From positions 117,965,987 to 118,029,986 of the forward strand of contig NC_081185.1 of NCBI RefSeq assembly GCF_029867415.1: DNA of 64,000 nucleotides. The letters run 5' to 3'. This document shows positions 61,269 to 64,000 of the stretch, one piece after another (the first letter of the stretch is position 1; every line of letters begins with the position of its first letter). The notes beneath the pieces were generated by a model, which was given only the letters and a program-made list of their open reading frames with translations, was not told where the DNA came from and ran no database searches. Position numbers and translations under genes: made by a program. Source of the stretch: Vicia villosa (Eukaryota; Streptophyta; Magnoliopsida; Fabales; Fabaceae).

Positions 61269-61799
61269 GCATAGTGTCTTCTAGTGGACTAACTGGATCA
61301 ATAAAAGAAGTGAACTAAACTGCATGTAATTAACTATCCTGTTAAGACTACAACAACATTATCCAAAAACACTTTTGTAGTACTTGATTTATTGATATTA
61401 ACCTAACAAATGTGACATCCACTATATCCACCGTTGATACTATCTTTTGAAAAAAATTGATTGATTTTCATCACTTTCATTTAATATTTTAATGCTTAGT
61501 TTTCCTCATGCTATTTACAAATAGACAGTTCTTAGGGTCACAAAGCTGCTAGATCAAGGTATACAACTTTAGAAAACATATGAATAAACATTAAAATCAT
61601 GTTCATATATAATCTGCCTAAGCAGAAGAGTGTTTCTATCAAATCCCTATAATGCTAGTAAAAGTTATACAAGGCAAACTTGTGCCTTCAATAACTTGAC
61701 AGCAGAATTATTACATTAGATCAAATTGTTTTTAGATTCTGCTAATATAACTAGTAGTACACATTTTAATTAGTTTACCAGTAACTGCTGTTGTGTTTT

Positions 61800-61921
61800 T
61801 TATGTTCTGAAGAACTCATTCAAGTTATCAGCGTCTATACGCTCTAATATCCGGCGTGCTTCTTCTTCTGTTGCCGGTACTACGTTTCGAAGTTTGAATC
61901 CATTTTTCATAGCTTTTGCCT
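61800..61921 (-). pseudogene. Orphan last exon of unrelated minus-strand gene, unit 2 end
   Basis: Identical to 53,503-53,624, including the intron-like CCGTCCAG acceptor. Second stranded copy of the same exon. Confidence 0.55.
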
Positions 61922-61958
61922 CTGGACGGACGGTGAATGAGAAATGGAAAGTATTTGA

Positions 61959-64000
61959 TACCTTGGTACAGTCGTGAACTCGCGACAAATTGACACCGTT
62001 CCTCTTCGCGGTGGCGCTTCGGTTTCTCGAAAACTTGAGTCGCCGGAGCTCCGTCCTCTCCCGCCGTTAGCGCGACTGCCGGAACCTCCATTACCACCGC
62101 ATCGTGACAACACTTATTCAGATGAAGAAGACGAGGAGTTTTACTCGCCGAGAGGCTCCTCTCTTGGTGTTATAGAAAGCTCAGGCGGCACAGGTTCGGG
62201 TTCCCGACGAGCATTCTCCGCCATAGCCGCTGGAAGAGGCGGCGAATCTAGTTCAATTTCATGTTCTTCCTCTTCTTTCGGTTCTCCGGCGCAGTCTCAT
62301 TCGATTAGCCTCTCACCGCCGGCGAGTTCTAGTCCCCGGAGAACACAACCAAAATCACCTGAAACTACACCAATTCAGAACCAACATGTGCAATATCATC
62401 CTTCTTCTTCATCGTCATTCTCTTCATCACGTTCAACACCAGAGAGAGATTTCGATGGAGAAAAAGAAAATGCTTCTTTACCCTCAAATGCACATGCATC
62501 ATCATCATCATCATCAGTGTCATTACAAGAGAGATTCATGGAGAAAACTGAAAACGCTTCTTTACCAGAACAACAACCAAGGTTATCCAATCATTCTAGT
62601 GCTTCATCTTCAGCTTTTTCTCTTCCTTCTTCACCGGAGGAAATGACAATGATGCATCAAGGTTTTGATCAGTCTCCACGAATGTCGAGTGTCTCCGACG
62701 GGTTAAAGCTACCCGGTCTGTCATCATTGCCATTGTCACCCGCCCTACTTTCATCGCCTGAAACAGAAAGAGGAGGGTTTAGCTGCAATCCAAATCAATG
62801 GGGAACATTTTCTTATGCTATGCATGCGCCACAGAGGAAACATTGGGAGGTACCGGTTCTCCCAAAGCCTATAGCTCCTCCACCGCCTCCTCCTCTGCCA
62901 CGGCAGAGGAGGCATTGGGAAATGTCAGCAACCTCGGCTATTGTTGATCAGCCTCGGTCGATTTTGAAGCCACCTGTGTTAGCACCTCCTTCGAGGCCTT
63001 TCGTGTTGCAAAACCAAACAACAAATGAGTCTTTGGGGGAAATTGAAGAGAGTTCGAAACTTAAATTGAAGCCATTGCATTGGGACAAAGTGAGAACAAG
63101 TTCTGATCGCGAAATGGCATGGGATCAGATGAATTCCATGTCGTTTAAGTAAGATTTTTAATTGTCCTTAGTTATAGTTATTCCTATCTTGATGTTGATT
63201 AAATTTTTTAGTCTTTTAGGTGTATCTTAGATAATTTGATATTTGCTTGAAATTAAGCAATTATAACATGTTATGAGTTGTTTCCTTAAGCTCAAATAAG
63301 CCGGTGAATAGTACCTGTTGAGAAGTTGACAACTTTTGTGTATATGCTGCAATTGGCGTTCTTGAACTAAGTAAATTGAATTGGGTTGGTTGCAGATTGA
63401 ATGAGGAAATGATTGAGACATTGTTTGTAGTGAACACATCAAACCAAAAGCCGAAGGATACTACTCCACGTTCCGTTCTTCCCTTGCCAAACCAGGAGAA
63501 CAGAGTACTCGATCCGAAGAAGTCTCAAAATATTGCAATCTTACTCAAGGCTCTTAATGTCACAATAGAAGAAGTGTGTGAAGCACTTTTAGATGGTATT
63601 TTCTCATTCCTGCATTAGGTTATGCCTTTGATTTTCCGTAGTTTTTGCATTTGGTTTATAGTTATTGATTAGGCATCTATTCAAGTTGTAGTCCTTATTC
63701 ATAAGGTATGGTGATTAACTGTAATTCTCGCAATTGCCTTCATATATATTTATCGAGGATACTGATAATGATACTAAATTAACCTTTCCTCAGGTAGTAG
63801 TGATACACTTGGAGCAGAGCTACTTGAAAGTTTGTTAAAAATGGCACCAACCAAGGAAGAAGAACGTAAATTGAAGGAGCATAAAGATGACTCACCGACC
63901 AAGCTTGATGTGGCTGAGAACTTCTTGAAGGCGATGCTTGATATACCTTTTGCATTTAAAAGGGTTGAAGCAATGCTTTACATGATCAACTTTCAATCTG
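61959..64000 (+). pseudogene. Formin copy 3, 5'-truncated and cut by window edge
   Basis: Same abrupt start as copy 2 and the same sequence as far as it goes: 61,959-63,148; 63,396-63,595; 63,794 to the window end, inside the third exon-equivalent. No difference from copy 2 was found by eye. It likewise lacks a start codon near its beginning, with the first in-frame ATG at 62,538. Confidence 0.8.

Larger units (their letters stand above)
45561..64000. repeat. Tandem array of formin-bearing units (8.1 and 8.3 kb, third partial)
   Basis: Unit 1 is 45,561-53,661 (8,101 bp), unit 2 is 53,662-61,958 (8,297 bp) and unit 3 starts at 61,959 and is cut by the window. Each begins at TACCTTGGTACAGT inside formin exon 1 and ends just before the next such site. 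Units hold, in order, formin coding sequence, a decayed copia element, a TRIM-like element, a 3 x 35 bp repeat and the orphan last exon of a minus-strand gene. Units 1 and 2 differ by scattered substitutions and indels until about 52,120/60,417; to the right of that point 52,121-55,703 and 60,418-64,000 appear identical. Confidence 0.9.

Overview
This is plant nuclear DNA, most likely from a papilionoid legume of the Vicieae/Trifolieae type. The evidence is AT-rich intergenic DNA, split plant genes with GT-AG introns, Ogre/Tat-like Ty3-gypsy elements with very long LTRs and a tRNA-Arg-type primer site, several MITE families, and conserved plant genes (RPA43, a thylakoid rhodanese, ZIP4, a group I formin). 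The species cannot be fixed from the window.

Layout. 1-10,897: a minus-strand, non-autonomous Ogre-like retrotransposon in a tandem LTR-internal-LTR-internal arrangement with a 6,622-bp period. It interrupts a Mutator-like (MULE) transposase relic (10,898-11,300). 12,866-15,077 (-): five-exon RNA polymerase I subunit RPA43 gene with a Stowaway-like MITE in intron 3. 15.3-20.1 kb: decayed repeats, including a minus-strand SIRE/Maximus-like Ty1-copia relic and an intact-ended hAT-type non-autonomous element (18,619-19,231). 21,891-25,073 (-): four-exon chloroplast rhodanese-like gene whose last intron holds an 800-bp hAT-type element. 26,259-30,607 (-): complete five-exon ZIP4/SPO22 meiotic TPR gene (933 aa). 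31-35 kb: AT-rich DNA, a Tourist-like MITE and LTR-like sequence. 35,362-39,822: a 4.46-kb solo LTR of an Ogre-like element with a 5-bp target duplication and two tRNA-like segments. 39.9-42.5 kb: copia and gypsy coding relics.

44,949-64,000: a tandem array of an FH1-type formin. Copy 1 is complete (1,017 aa, four exons). Copies 2 and 3 start abruptly inside exon 1, so they lack the signal peptide, extracellular proline-rich region and transmembrane helix, and have no in-frame ATG near their start; the FH2-coding exons remain open. Each unit also carries a decayed copia element, a TRIM-like element and the orphaned last exon of an unrelated minus-strand gene. A sharp switch from diverged to identical sequence at 52,120/60,417 points to a second, recent unequal crossover that made the third copy.

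I found no unknown multi-gene system. The most informative structures are the two-step formin array with its breakpoints, and the tandem Ogre-like element with its hairpin-forming minisatellite.
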